A DNA stretch of 53,283 bases, taken from positions 1 to 53,283 of the forward strand of contig DDIU01000002.1 of the NCBI GenBank assembly GCA_002338655.1, given 5' to 3'. Origin of the DNA: Flammeovirgaceae bacterium UBA1842 (lineage in GTDB: Bacteria; Bacteroidota; Bacteroidia; Cytophagales; Cyclobacteriaceae). Below the pieces are notes generated by a model. The model did no database searches. It worked only from the letters and a program-made list of their open reading frames with translations, and had not been told where the DNA came from. Each line of letters begins with the position of its first letter. Position 1 is the first letter of the stretch. A program made the position numbers and the translations under genes. Shown in pieces: positions 8,699 through 17,354 of the stretch.

Positions 8699-10036
8699 TT
8701 ACCCAAATTCTAATATAAAGGAGGTGCCTTCCCCCATTTTTGAATGAACCCTTATATTTCCATTGTGAAGGCGCATTACTTTTCGGGCAAAGCTCAATCC
8801 AACGCCAGTCCCTTTCTTTTTAGTTGTAAAGAACGGAATAAAGATTTTATCCAAATTTTCAGGAGCTATACCAGCACCATTATCTGATATTTTAAGCATT
8901 GTTGTCCTTCGCACAATTTCACCAACAATGGTTATTTTGCCATTAACAGTGCTCTCTAAAGCCTCAATGGAATTTTTAAGCAGGTTGATTACTACCTGCT
9001 CGATTAGTTCCTCATCTATTTTAATTGCTTTCTCTAATCGATTAAAATCAACTTTGACAGAAATATCTGCTTTTGTTAAATCAGGGGACAGTAGCTGTAA
9101 TATTCTTTCTATTAATAATTTCAGATCAACTTCGGCAATAGAAAGTTCTGGTGTTTTTGAGAATTCTTTGTAGGCATTTACAAAGCGCATCAGGCCTTTA
9201 CTTCGGTTTTCAATAGTTTCAAGGCTTATTTTTAAATCATCGAAATCTTCAGCACCCATTGTATCTGATAGGTTTAATTGTTGGTTTATTGCCGTGCTTA
9301 GTGATGCGATAGGGGTTACCGAATTCATTATTTCATGGGTTAAAACACTCATCAACTTCTGCCAGGCCTCCACCTCTTTTTCTTCCAGTTCATGATGTAT
9401 ATTTTGAATCAGTACTAGCCGGTATTGTTTTTCTTGCGCTATAAAATCTTTCACCTGAACGGATAACTGTAGTACATCACCGTGAATGACCGTTTTTATA
9501 ACTCTCTTTTCTTCTGATTCTAAAGAAGTAATAACGCCATGCAGCTGTTGATTGATCAATGCGAGGTCATCTATTTTGTTAATAAATGGTTTTTGAAGTA
9601 ATATCTTGGCTGCTGGGTTCATCAGTTCAATTTTTCCCTCGCTGTTATAGCTTATCAATGAAACCCCGATGTTTTCATTAAGTGTTTGTAGGTATTGATA
9701 ATGCGATTCTTTCTCTTGAGCAAGCTGTTGAAATTGTAGCATGACTTCATTGAAAGCCTCATTAAGTGCCGCATGGGTGCCTCCGCTGGATTTGCCTTTA
9801 AATAAATTTGTAAAGCCACCTTGCTTGATACTGGCTAGAAACTGCACGATATTTCTATTGGTACGCTCGACATAGGCGATAAGATTGAATATAAGAATGG
9901 TGAGTACAATACCAATCACCAATGGCGTAAAAAACCAAGGCTTATTACTTAATACCCAAGTGAGAAGCAACAGCAAAGCTGAGATCAGAAGTATCCTGAA
10001 TATCACATTGACCCTGAAATTCTTTATAATACCCAT
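8699..10036 (-). CDS. Sensor histidine kinase (NtrY/NtrB-like)
   Basis: A 445-residue membrane kinase. Two hydrophobic segments at about 12-29 and 36-54 are joined by a very short loop, so no periplasmic sensor domain exists. A PAS-like region follows (about 115-210), then the H-box VLTHEIMNSVTPI with His234, N-box NLLKNSIEAL with Asn355, G1 DNGAGI (385-390) and G2 GTGVGL (409-414). It lies 3 bases downstream of the sigma-54 activator gene and surely forms a two-component system with it. The sensed signal is probably membrane- or cytoplasm-derived. The adjacent permease gene is a likely target. Confidence 0.92.
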   Translation of the reverse strand: MGIIKNFRVNVIFRILLISALLLLLTWVLSNKPWFFTPLVIGIVLTILIFNLIAYVERTNRNIVQFLASIKQGGFTNLFKGKSSGGTHAALNEAFNEVMLQFQQLAQEKESHYQYLQTLNENIGVSLISYNSEGKIELMNPAAKILLQKPFINKIDDLALINQQLHGVITSLESEEKRVIKTVIHGDVLQLSVQVKDFIAQEKQYRLVLIQNIHHELEEKEVEAWQKLMSVLTHEIMNSVTPIASLSTAINQQLNLSDTMGAEDFDDLKISLETIENRSKGLMRFVNAYKEFSKTPELSIAEVDLKLLIERILQLLSPDLTKADISVKVDFNRLEKAIKIDEELIEQVVINLLKNSIEALESTVNGKITIVGEIVRRTTMLKISDNGAGIAPENLDKIFIPFFTTKKKGTGVGLSFARKVMRLHNGNIRVHSKMGEGTSFILEFG

Positions 10037-10039
10037 AAA

Positions 10040-11410
10040 CTATTTGATGCCATATTTTTCCATCTTTCTATAAAGCGTGGTTCTACCAAGTCCTAATTCG
10101 GCTGCAGCTTTGCTCATGTTTCCATGGTGTTTATTAATGGCCTCTTCTATTGTTTCTTTTTCTACTTCCGTGATTTTCAAACTGCTCCCTAAAGATTTAC
10201 CAACGGTATTTACCTTAAGTAAAAAGTCATCCGCTTTCAACTGTTCTTCATCCGCCATTATCACTGCCCGTTCCATGGCATGTCGCAGTTCACGTATATT
10301 TCCTAACCAGGGATAATTTTCCAGATGGCTTAGTCCATCATTGGATAACTTCAAATGCTTTCGGTATTTCGAACAATATATCTGAAGGAAATGATTGGCA
10401 AGTTGTTTTATATCTCCCTTCCTATCGCGGAGAGGAGGCAAAGTAATTTCTACCGTATTGATACGGTACAAAAGATCCTCCCTAAATAATTTTTTCTCAA
10501 CTAGATGTGTAAGGTTTTCATTAGTGGCAGTAATTATCCGGCAATCAATATTCAAAGATTGATCACTGCCAACGGGGGTTATAATTTTAGACTGAATGGC
10601 GGTAAGAAGTTTGGCCTGCATGGGCAATGACAGATTGCCGATTTCATCTAGAAATAATGTGCCTTTATCGGCCAATAGAAACCTACCCGTTCGATCTTCA
10701 TGGGCACTTGTGAACGCACCCTTTTTATGACCAAATAGTTCCGATTCGAATAGACTTTCTGAAATTGATCCTAGATCAACCTTTACAAAAGGCTGCTGAG
10801 CACGGTCAGATTTTTGGTGAATTTGTTTAGCCACAAGTTCTTTACCTGTCCCGTTTTCACCTAATATTAAAATATTAGCATCTGTTGGAGCTACCTTATC
10901 AATAGTTTTAAAAATGTTTTGAATAGCCACAGAACTACCGATAATCTGACTATCGGGGGCTACCAAAATCTCATTGATCCGTGATTGTTTTTTCTTTAAT
11001 TCAACCACTTCCTTTTTAGATAGACTATGTTTGAAAGCGGCCTGAATGGTAGCCTGAAACTTTTCATTTTCCCAGGGTTTTACTATAAAGTCTGCCGCCC
11101 CTACCTTCATTGCCTCTACTGCCAACTTCAAATCTCCGTAAGCAGTCATCATTACCACCTGTTGCTGAGGGTTAATATCGATAATCCTTTTTAGCCAAAA
11201 TAGGCCTTCTTTTCCACTGGTGAGGCCTGCTGTGTAATTCATATCAAGAAGAATAACATCATAAACGTTGTGATTGACCAAATAACCTAACTTCTCAGGG
11301 TTGCTTTCAGTAGTGATTTTTGAGAAATGAGGCTTGAGTACAACCTTAGCCGTGTGTAGTACATCTTTGTCATCATCTATAATCAGTATGTGGGCTTCTT
11401 GCTTATCCAT
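10040..11410 (-). CDS. Sigma-54-dependent response regulator (NtrC family)
   Basis: A 456-residue activator with three domains: receiver (phospho-acceptor Asp56 in LLDMNYT, acidic pocket IDDD, Lys near 111), AAA+ (Walker A GENGTGKE 184-191, sigma-54 contact loop GAFTSA 231-236, Walker B LFLDEIG 252-258) and a C-terminal Fis-type helix-turn-helix (GNMSKAAAELGLGRTTLYRKM). The contact loop has Ser in place of the second Gly of GAFTGA, a tolerated variant. I prefer the ATG at 11410 (MDKQEAH) to an in-frame TTG at 11437. The kinase gene follows 3 bases after the stop. Confidence 0.94.
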   Translation of the reverse strand: MDKQEAHILIIDDDKDVLHTAKVVLKPHFSKITTESNPEKLGYLVNHNVYDVILLDMNYTAGLTSGKEGLFWLKRIIDINPQQQVVMMTAYGDLKLAVEAMKVGAADFIVKPWENEKFQATIQAAFKHSLSKKEVVELKKKQSRINEILVAPDSQIIGSSVAIQNIFKTIDKVAPTDANILILGENGTGKELVAKQIHQKSDRAQQPFVKVDLGSISESLFESELFGHKKGAFTSAHEDRTGRFLLADKGTLFLDEIGNLSLPMQAKLLTAIQSKIITPVGSDQSLNIDCRIITATNENLTHLVEKKLFREDLLYRINTVEITLPPLRDRKGDIKQLANHFLQIYCSKYRKHLKLSNDGLSHLENYPWLGNIRELRHAMERAVIMADEEQLKADDFLLKVNTVGKSLGSSLKITEVEKETIEEAINKHHGNMSKAAAELGLGRTTLYRKMEKYGIK

Positions 11411-11452
11411 TGGGTTAAATATAGTTATTCGTTTCAATGTGGAACAACTTTA

Positions 11453-11469
11453 TGTTTCATTATGAAACA
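11453..11469. promoter_or_regulatory. 17-bp palindrome, possible activator site
   Basis: TGTTTCATTATGAAACA is a perfect inverted repeat with one central base. It lies between the sigma-54 activator gene and the divergent permease gene, about 80 bp upstream of a weak -24/-12-like element, which is the usual placement of an enhancer site for an NtrC-type protein. Binding is inferred. Confidence 0.5.
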
Positions 11470-11531
11470 GTTAGAGAAGGGATTGTTTTCATATAAGTCG
11501 ATTTTAGCTACTTAGGGCTATATTTAACTAG

Positions 11532-11546
11532 TGGCATCTTTTTGGA
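11532..11546 (+). promoter_or_regulatory. Weak sigma-54-like promoter element
   Basis: TGGCATCTTTTTGGA resembles the consensus TGGCACG, four bases, TTGCW: the -24 TGGCA is exact, but the -12 GC reads GA. It is 58 bases before the permease ATG. A short palindrome GAACATTGTTC follows at 11550-11560. The context favours it; the poor -12 match argues against. Confidence 0.3.
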
Positions 11547-11603
11547 GTAGAACATTGTTCATCACAGGTTCTGACCTAAAACGTTGTGACATAAAAATTC
11601 ATT

Positions 11604-13967
11604 ATGCTCAAAAACTACATCAAAATCGCCCTACGCAACATCCTTAAACACAAGGCCTATTCCTTTATCAATATTATTGGTCTTGCAGGAAGTATTGCCA
11701 TCACAATACTTATCATTTTTTACGCCAAAAGCGTGCTCACCTATGATCAGTTTCATAAAGATTCCGATCAAATCTATTTTATGTACCGCGATAGGGCAAC
11801 AGAAAATGGGAGGATGGATGTGTTTGACACTTGGTATCCACTTGTTGATGTGGCCAAAGAAGAATTTCCAATAATAGAATCTGGCACCCGAATACTTTCC
11901 ATGGGCAATACATGGGTCGAAAAAGAAGACAAGAGATTTGAACAGGAGATCACCTATGCCGATTCCAATTTCTTTGACGTCTTCACTTTTCCTATTATAA
12001 AAGGCGATGTAAACACCGCTCTTGATCAGCCAAACGCTGTCATTATTAGTTCAGCGATAGCTACCAAGTATTTTGGTGATGAGGACCCTATTGGCAAAAC
12101 ATTGCGTTTTGGTTTTACCACCGAACGTGTTGTTACAGCTGTTTTGGGAGAGATCCCCTCTAACTCTTCCTATACTTTTGAATGCATAGCACCACTAACC
12201 TATGGCATGGTTAAAGATTGGATGGGAGATAATATGTGGGGGGGTTCCTTTTGCGAATCATTTATCAAATTACGGGCAGATGCTGATGCTGATGCCCTGA
12301 AATCACAGCTTAATGTGCTTATGGAGAAGTACGTTTCCAAGCAGGAACAAGGCAATTTTTTAATCCTTCCGCTTAAGGATTTTTGCAATAAAATGACAGG
12401 GCAGCAAAAATATGCCAATATAATGCTCTTGGTGGCCTTGGGCATTTTAATCATTGCCATTATCAATTTTACCAATTTAGCCACCGCCCAAAGTCTGTTA
12501 AGGACTAAAGAAGTGGGAGTACGCAAGGTAATGGGTGCCCATCGCAGAGGGTTGATAGCCCAGTTTCTTGGAGAGGCAATGTTGATGACATTAATTTCCT
12601 TGGTGCTGGGTGGACTGTTGGCAGAGTTGTTCCTGCCCAAGTTCAATGAACTGATTGGTATGCAACTCGATATTGTTTACTCACCTGATAACCTTCTTAT
12701 CATTTTATTACTCGGGTTAATTGTTGGAATTATCTCTGGAAGCTATCCTGCACTTTTTACTTCACGACTTCAGACCAACAATATATTAAAAGGTGAAAAA
12801 TTAACAGGTAAAATGAGTGTAAGAAATATGCTCGTGGGCTTGCAATTTGTTCTGGCAATAGCATTGATTAGTGGAGTGGGGATCATTAAGCAACAGATCG
12901 ATTTCATGAAATCGCACGATCTCAACTTCGATCAGGATAATGTTATGGTTATCCCACTTTCACTTCGGGATTTTGAAGATCCTCAGGCGGCCCTACCACG
13001 AATAGTGTCATTCCGTAATGAACTTAAAAATATTGCTGGAGTAGAGCATGTTTCGGGTTCGAGTTCTGTACCGGGTAACTACAGAAGATCATTTACCTTA
13101 TTTCTTCCAAAGGGAAAAGAAGACATACCTCCACTCGATTGGCAGGTGGCAGTAGTAGATCATGAGTTTTTTGAAACCTATGGAGTGAAAATGGTGGAAG
13201 GGAGATCATTTAAACAAGGATCACAAAATGATTTTGAACGGGGGGTTATCATTAATCAGGCAGCTCTGGATCAAATTGGTTGGAAATCCATTGAAGGAAA
13301 ACAGTTGTTGTTTCCACGATCACGACAGGAAATTGACATTATTGGGCTTGTACAAAATTTTAATGTCCAATCATTAAGGGATCCCATTCAACCATTGGTA
13401 CATTACTATGGAGGGGATAGCGCAAGGGCCTATCGATTTATTACTGTAAAACTTAACCCCAAGTCGAGAGAAGGTGCTTTGACCTCTATTGCAGCAGCAT
13501 GGGATAAAATGGATTTTGGCCAATCGTACGAATACTATTTTCCAGCAGAACGGTTTAAAGATCTTTATGAAACAGAGGAAAACGTGGCCAGTGTATTGTC
13601 ATTTGCTATGATATTTGCAATTGTCATTGCTTGTCTTGGTTTGTATGCGGTTGCCTCTTTTAGTGTGATGCTCAAAACCAAAGAAATAGCGATTAGAAAA
13701 ATACTTGGAGCATCAATATCGGGGATCATAAGCTCATTTTCAAAAAAATATTTGGTACTCGTTATAATAGCGGCTATCCCGGCCATTGGGCTGTCATGGT
13801 ATGCCATGCACAGTTGGTTACAAGATTTTGCTTATAGAATATCCATAGGCCCCAGGGTATATATAATAGCCACAATTAGTGCGGCAATTATAGCTTTTGT
13901 AACTGTTTCTTACCATGCACTCAAAGCCGCTTTTATTAATCCTATCAATTCATTGAAGGAAGAGTAA
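11604..13967 (+). CDS. FtsX/MacB-type ABC transporter permease
   Basis: A 787-residue permease of the type abundant in Bacteroidota. It starts MLKNYIKIALRN, has a first membrane helix at about 20-42, a large periplasmic MacB-type domain, and an FtsX domain with three helices at about 270-390 (with RTKEVGVRKVMGAH). A second half follows: a helix near 415-432, a second periplasmic domain, and a second FtsX domain near 665-780 containing LKTKEIAIRKILGAS. So it is a fused duplicate of two MacB-like halves. No ATP-binding subunit is adjacent; it must be supplied from elsewhere. Probably controlled by the divergent two-component system, by analogy and position. Confidence 0.92.
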   Translation: MLKNYIKIALRNILKHKAYSFINIIGLAGSIAITILIIFYAKSVLTYDQFHKDSDQIYFMYRDRATENGRMDVFDTWYPLVDVAKEEFPIIESGTRILSMGNTWVEKEDKRFEQEITYADSNFFDVFTFPIIKGDVNTALDQPNAVIISSAIATKYFGDEDPIGKTLRFGFTTERVVTAVLGEIPSNSSYTFECIAPLTYGMVKDWMGDNMWGGSFCESFIKLRADADADALKSQLNVLMEKYVSKQEQGNFLILPLKDFCNKMTGQQKYANIMLLVALGILIIAIINFTNLATAQSLLRTKEVGVRKVMGAHRRGLIAQFLGEAMLMTLISLVLGGLLAELFLPKFNELIGMQLDIVYSPDNLLIILLLGLIVGIISGSYPALFTSRLQTNNILKGEKLTGKMSVRNMLVGLQFVLAIALISGVGIIKQQIDFMKSHDLNFDQDNVMVIPLSLRDFEDPQAALPRIVSFRNELKNIAGVEHVSGSSSVPGNYRRSFTLFLPKGKEDIPPLDWQVAVVDHEFFETYGVKMVEGRSFKQGSQNDFERGVIINQAALDQIGWKSIEGKQLLFPRSRQEIDIIGLVQNFNVQSLRDPIQPLVHYYGGDSARAYRFITVKLNPKSREGALTSIAAAWDKMDFGQSYEYYFPAERFKDLYETEENVASVLSFAMIFAIVIACLGLYAVASFSVMLKTKEIAIRKILGASISGIISSFSKKYLVLVIIAAIPAIGLSWYAMHSWLQDFAYRISIGPRVYIIATISAAIIAFVTVSYHALKAAFINPINSLKEE

Positions 13968-13996
13968 TCTGCTTTGATTAGGAAGAAGGCAGATTA
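13965..13996. terminator. Hairpin between convergent genes
   Basis: TAATCTGC (13965-13972) and GCAGATTA (13989-13996) form a perfect 8-bp stem overlapping the permease stop codon, 32 bases before the 3' end of the convergent deoD gene. There is no T-run, so termination efficiency is doubtful. Confidence 0.4.
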
Positions 13997-14028
13997 AAGT
14001 TGATCAATTGAAGGAGTATTGGCTGAGG

Positions 14029-14730
14029 TTAAAGGATATTCAACGCTATCTTCACCATTTCCCTAAACCTCTTTTCGCGGTCTTCTATTGAACTCATTTC
14101 ACCAGTAATAATATTGTCGCTGACAGTAAGGATGCTTAGGGCCTTAACATCAGTCCCTGCTGCAAGGGTATAAAGCATGGAGGTCTCCATGTCGGTACAT
14201 AATACCTTGTGCTCAATCCAGATTTTCCACCGATCAGGGTCATTTTTAAAATAGAATAAGTCAGTACTAAAGACATTTCCCACCCTTACATCAATCCCCA
14301 TTTTGCATGCTTTTTCATAACTGCTGATTAATAGTTTAAAATCCGCCATTGGAGCAAAATCTAGGCCTTTGAAAAGGATTTTATTAAAGTTTGCATCAGT
14401 AGATGCCCCTTGGGCAATAATTATTTCACCAACTTTTATATCTGTCTTTAATGCACCACAAGTCCCTATTCGAATGATATTTTTAACCTTATAATCGTGA
14501 ATTAACTCATGTACATAAATGGCCAGGGAAGATTGCCCCATTCCAGTACCTTGCACAGACACCTTTTTCCCATTGTATTTTCCAGTATAACCTAACATAT
14601 TCCTAACTGAAGAATAACATACGGCATCGGTGAGCATATTTTCTGCCACGTATTTGGCACGTAAAGGATCACCACTTATCAATACGGTTTCGGCAATTTC
14701 ACCCTCTTGGGCTCCTATATGTATACTCAT
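14029..14730 (-). CDS. deoD: Purine-nucleoside phosphorylase, DeoD type
   Basis: A 233-residue cytoplasmic enzyme of the PNP/UDP phosphorylase family, which splits purine nucleosides with phosphate to base and ribose 1-phosphate. The N-terminus HIGAQEGEIAETVLISGDPLRAKY is characteristic of DeoD (family N-terminal His and the GDPLRAK phosphate loop), and so are RIGTCG, a DMETS-type ribose/base site and SDNI. Length fits the hexameric bacterial type (about 235). It is divergent from purK, so nucleotide salvage and de novo synthesis genes share this intergenic region. Confidence 0.94.
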   Translation of the reverse strand: MSIHIGAQEGEIAETVLISGDPLRAKYVAENMLTDAVCYSSVRNMLGYTGKYNGKKVSVQGTGMGQSSLAIYVHELIHDYKVKNIIRIGTCGALKTDIKVGEIIIAQGASTDANFNKILFKGLDFAPMADFKLLISSYEKACKMGIDVRVGNVFSTDLFYFKNDPDRWKIWIEHKVLCTDMETSMLYTLAAGTDVKALSILTVSDNIITGEMSSIEDREKRFREMVKIALNIL

Positions 14731-14870
14731 AGATTAAATGTTTAGTATGGCAAAGTACTATTATTCAATCTTGGTAACATCTGAAATAAATTAGATAAAA
14801 TATTGATCTATATCATTTTGATGACCCCTTTTCTAAACTTTAATGAACCATTTCATCCAATTGTTTATAC

Positions 14871-14878
14871 TATATTTG
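14871..14878 (+). promoter_or_regulatory. -7 promoter box of the pur operon
   Basis: TATATTTG matches the Bacteroidota -7 box TAnnTTTG exactly; no good -33 element is seen. It would start transcription near 14885. This decides the purK start: an upstream in-frame ATG at 14843 would lie before the promoter, whereas the ATG at 14909 lies about 24 bases into the transcript. Confidence 0.5.
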
Positions 14879-14908
14879 TCACATATCAAGTCATTGCAAC
14901 ATCAAAAT

Positions 14909-16048
14909 ATGAGTAAAGGCATACAAGAACAAAAATTGGGAATACTAGGTGGGGGCCAACTCGGCCGTATGTTGATTCAAAGTGCCCTCGATTTTAATAT
15001 TGATGCTAAAATCCTTGATCCTGATCCTGATGCACCTTGTAAGTCATTGGTAGCGGATTTCGTAGTGGGCAAGCTTACAGATTTTGATACGGTATATAAT
15101 TTTGGGAAAAATTGTGATCTGATCACCATTGAAATAGAAAATGTAAACACCGATGCACTTAAAAAATTACAGAAAGAAGGGGTGAAAGTATTCCCCCAGC
15201 CTAATGTAGTTGAACTGATAAAAGATAAGCGCATTCAAAAACAATTTTATCTAGATCATAATATTCCTACCGCAGAATTTATCCTTACTGAAAATAAGTT
15301 GGAAGTGATGGCCAATAAGGGGTTTCTTCCAGCAGTAAATAAATTAGGCACCGAAGGTTATGACGGTAGGGGTGTTCAAATAATAAGGACAGCTGATGAT
15401 CTGGAGAAAGCCTTTGATGCCCCGGGATTACTTGAAAAATTAATTGATTTTGAAACGGAAATTTCGGTAATAGTAGCACGCAATGAAAAAGGTGAAGTGA
15501 CCAGTTTTCCAGCCGTTGAACTTAAATACCACCCCGAGGCCAATCTGGTTGAATATTTATTTTCACCAGCTAACATCACCAAAGAAACCGAAGAGGAGGC
15601 CCAGAGAGTGGCCAAATCTGTTATCAATAAATTGGAGATGGTGGGCTTATTGGCGGTGGAAATGTTTGTTACCAAAGATCAGAAGATACTGGTCAATGAA
15701 GTGGCCCCACGTCCACATAACAGTGGGCATCAAACCATTGAAGCCAACTATACTTCACAATATGAGCAGCACTTGAGGGCAATCTTCAACCTACCTTTAG
15801 GAAATACAGAAATGATCTTACCCTCTGCTATGGTCAATCTGCTCGGAGAGGAGGGATATACTGGTATCGCCAAATATGAAGGATTAGAGGAAGTAATGTC
15901 TTTGAGGGGTACACATGTTCATTTATATGGCAAGAAAAACACCAAACCGTTTAGGAAGATGGGTCATGTAACTGTGAGGGGCGAAGATGTGGGTCAATTA
16001 AAGAATACGGTTGATTTTGTAAAAAATACATTAAAAATAAAAGCATAG
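14909..16048 (+). CDS. purK: N5-carboxyaminoimidazole ribonucleotide synthase
   Basis: A 379-residue ATP-grasp enzyme of de novo purine synthesis, converting AIR, bicarbonate and ATP to N5-CAIR. Visible are the N-terminal KLGILGGGQLGRML nucleotide fold, the ATP-grasp region with GTEGYDGRG (glycine loop), the Mg-binding VNEVAPRPHNSGH and a C-terminal domain with HLYGK. I choose the ATG at 14909 because it gives the normal family start and follows the -7 box. The stop is 2 bases from the purE start, so the two consecutive pathway steps are co-expressed. Confidence 0.96.
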   Translation: MSKGIQEQKLGILGGGQLGRMLIQSALDFNIDAKILDPDPDAPCKSLVADFVVGKLTDFDTVYNFGKNCDLITIEIENVNTDALKKLQKEGVKVFPQPNVVELIKDKRIQKQFYLDHNIPTAEFILTENKLEVMANKGFLPAVNKLGTEGYDGRGVQIIRTADDLEKAFDAPGLLEKLIDFETEISVIVARNEKGEVTSFPAVELKYHPEANLVEYLFSPANITKETEEEAQRVAKSVINKLEMVGLLAVEMFVTKDQKILVNEVAPRPHNSGHQTIEANYTSQYEQHLRAIFNLPLGNTEMILPSAMVNLLGEEGYTGIAKYEGLEEVMSLRGTHVHLYGKKNTKPFRKMGHVTVRGEDVGQLKNTVDFVKNTLKIKA

Positions 16049-16050
16049 CC

Positions 16051-16575
16051 ATGAGCAAGCCATTAGTAGGAATCATTATGGGAAGCGACTCAGACCTCCG
16101 AGTAATGAAAGATGCAGCTGAAATACTTGAGGAATTGAACGTTGCCTATGAATTAACTATTGTGTCAGCACATCGTACTCCTGAAAGAATGTACGATTAT
16201 GCCACAAAAGCCCGTGAAAAGGGACTGAAAGTGATCATTGCCGGTGCTGGCGGAGCAGCGCATCTTCCAGGCATGGTGGCTTCTATTACCACACTCCCAG
16301 TTATTGGGGTGCCGGTAAAATCAAGTAATTCGATTGATGGGTGGGACTCTATCCTTTCCATTCTTCAAATGCCCGGTGGTATACCCGTAGCCACTGTTGC
16401 ACTGGATGGTGCAAAAAATGCGGGAATCTTGGCAGCTGAAATTATAGGGGCTTTTGATGAGAAAATTGCTAAAAGCCTTACCAAATATAAATCAAGCTTA
16501 AAGGATAAGGTGATTAAAACGGCTGAAGAAATAGAATCCAAAGGGTGGAGGGGGAAGCAGATTGGCTTTAAATAA
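16051..16575 (+). CDS. purE: N5-CAIR mutase, class I PurE
   Basis: A 174-residue cytoplasmic enzyme that moves the carboxyl group of N5-CAIR to give CAIR, the product of the step after PurK. Signature motifs are GSDSDL (11-16), SAHRTPE (39-45) with the catalytic His41, and AGAGGAAHLPGM. The neighbouring purK shows that this is the class I (mutase) form rather than the class II AIR carboxylase. It is second in the operon; the next ORF starts 57 bases later on the same strand. Confidence 0.97.
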   Translation: MSKPLVGIIMGSDSDLRVMKDAAEILEELNVAYELTIVSAHRTPERMYDYATKAREKGLKVIIAGAGGAAHLPGMVASITTLPVIGVPVKSSNSIDGWDSILSILQMPGGIPVATVALDGAKNAGILAAEIIGAFDEKIAKSLTKYKSSLKDKVIKTAEEIESKGWRGKQIGFK

Positions 16576-16632
16576 GCCTTGGTCTAAGCAGGTTTATTGC
16601 ATTTACAATACAATTTTGATAGCTTACGGTAC

Positions 16633-17352
16633 ATGAAGATTATCTCCTTGTGGTCAGGGCCGCGAAATGTGTCAACGGCCATTATGTATTCTTTTGCACA
16701 ACGTTCAGATACTTACGTAGTTGATGAGCCTCTTTATGGCCATTATCTTGTTACTTCAGGGGCCGATCATCCAGGCAAGAACGAGGTGATCAACAATATG
16801 GAAACGGATGGCGCTAAGGTATTAATCCAATTAAAAAAACAGGCCAAAAATACCCCAGTTCTATTTCTCAAAAACATGGCTCATCATTGGGTCAACCTTG
16901 ATGACAACTTGCTTTTGGACTTCAGTAATGTATTTCTTGTCCGAGACCCAAGAGAGATGTTACCTTCATTGATCAATCAAATACCAAATCCGGTAATGCG
17001 GGATACGGGGTTAAAAATGCAGGTTGACATTTATAAAAAATTAATAGCCGAGGGAAGAAACCCTGTAGTTATTGATGCTAGGCAATTGCTGCTCAACCCA
17101 CCTAAGGCATTACAACATTTGTGTACCGCCCTTAAAATCCCTTTCGAAGAAGCCATGCTACAGTGGGAAGCAAAGCCCAGAAAAGAAGACGGTATTTGGG
17201 CAAAGCATTGGTACCATAATGTACACAAATCTACCGGTTTTGGCACTTATGAGCGTAAAATAGAAGAAGTGCCAGAGCACGTAAAACCACTTTTGGAAGA
17301 ATGTATTCCCTATTATGATTTTCTATACGAAAAAGCGATAAAACTTAACTAG
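16633..17352 (+). CDS. Sulfotransferase-like P-loop protein
   Basis: A 239-residue protein with a sulfotransferase-type fold. Near the N-terminus SGPRNVSTAI (8-17) corresponds to the 5'-phosphosulfate loop, and VFLVRDPREM near 95 corresponds to the 3'-phosphate site of PAPS-dependent enzymes. The acceptor is unknown. The ATG at 16633 is preferred over an in-frame TTG at 16597. The stop is 2 bases from the aminotransferase start, so the two are tightly coupled. From memory, plants carry long BCAT-like proteins with a related P-loop domain fused in front of an aminotransferase, which would support a joint function; this should be checked. Confidence 0.7.
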   Translation: MKIISLWSGPRNVSTAIMYSFAQRSDTYVVDEPLYGHYLVTSGADHPGKNEVINNMETDGAKVLIQLKKQAKNTPVLFLKNMAHHWVNLDDNLLLDFSNVFLVRDPREMLPSLINQIPNPVMRDTGLKMQVDIYKKLIAEGRNPVVIDARQLLLNPPKALQHLCTALKIPFEEAMLQWEAKPRKEDGIWAKHWYHNVHKSTGFGTYERKIEEVPEHVKPLLEECIPYYDFLYEKAIKLN

Positions 17353-17354
17353 AT

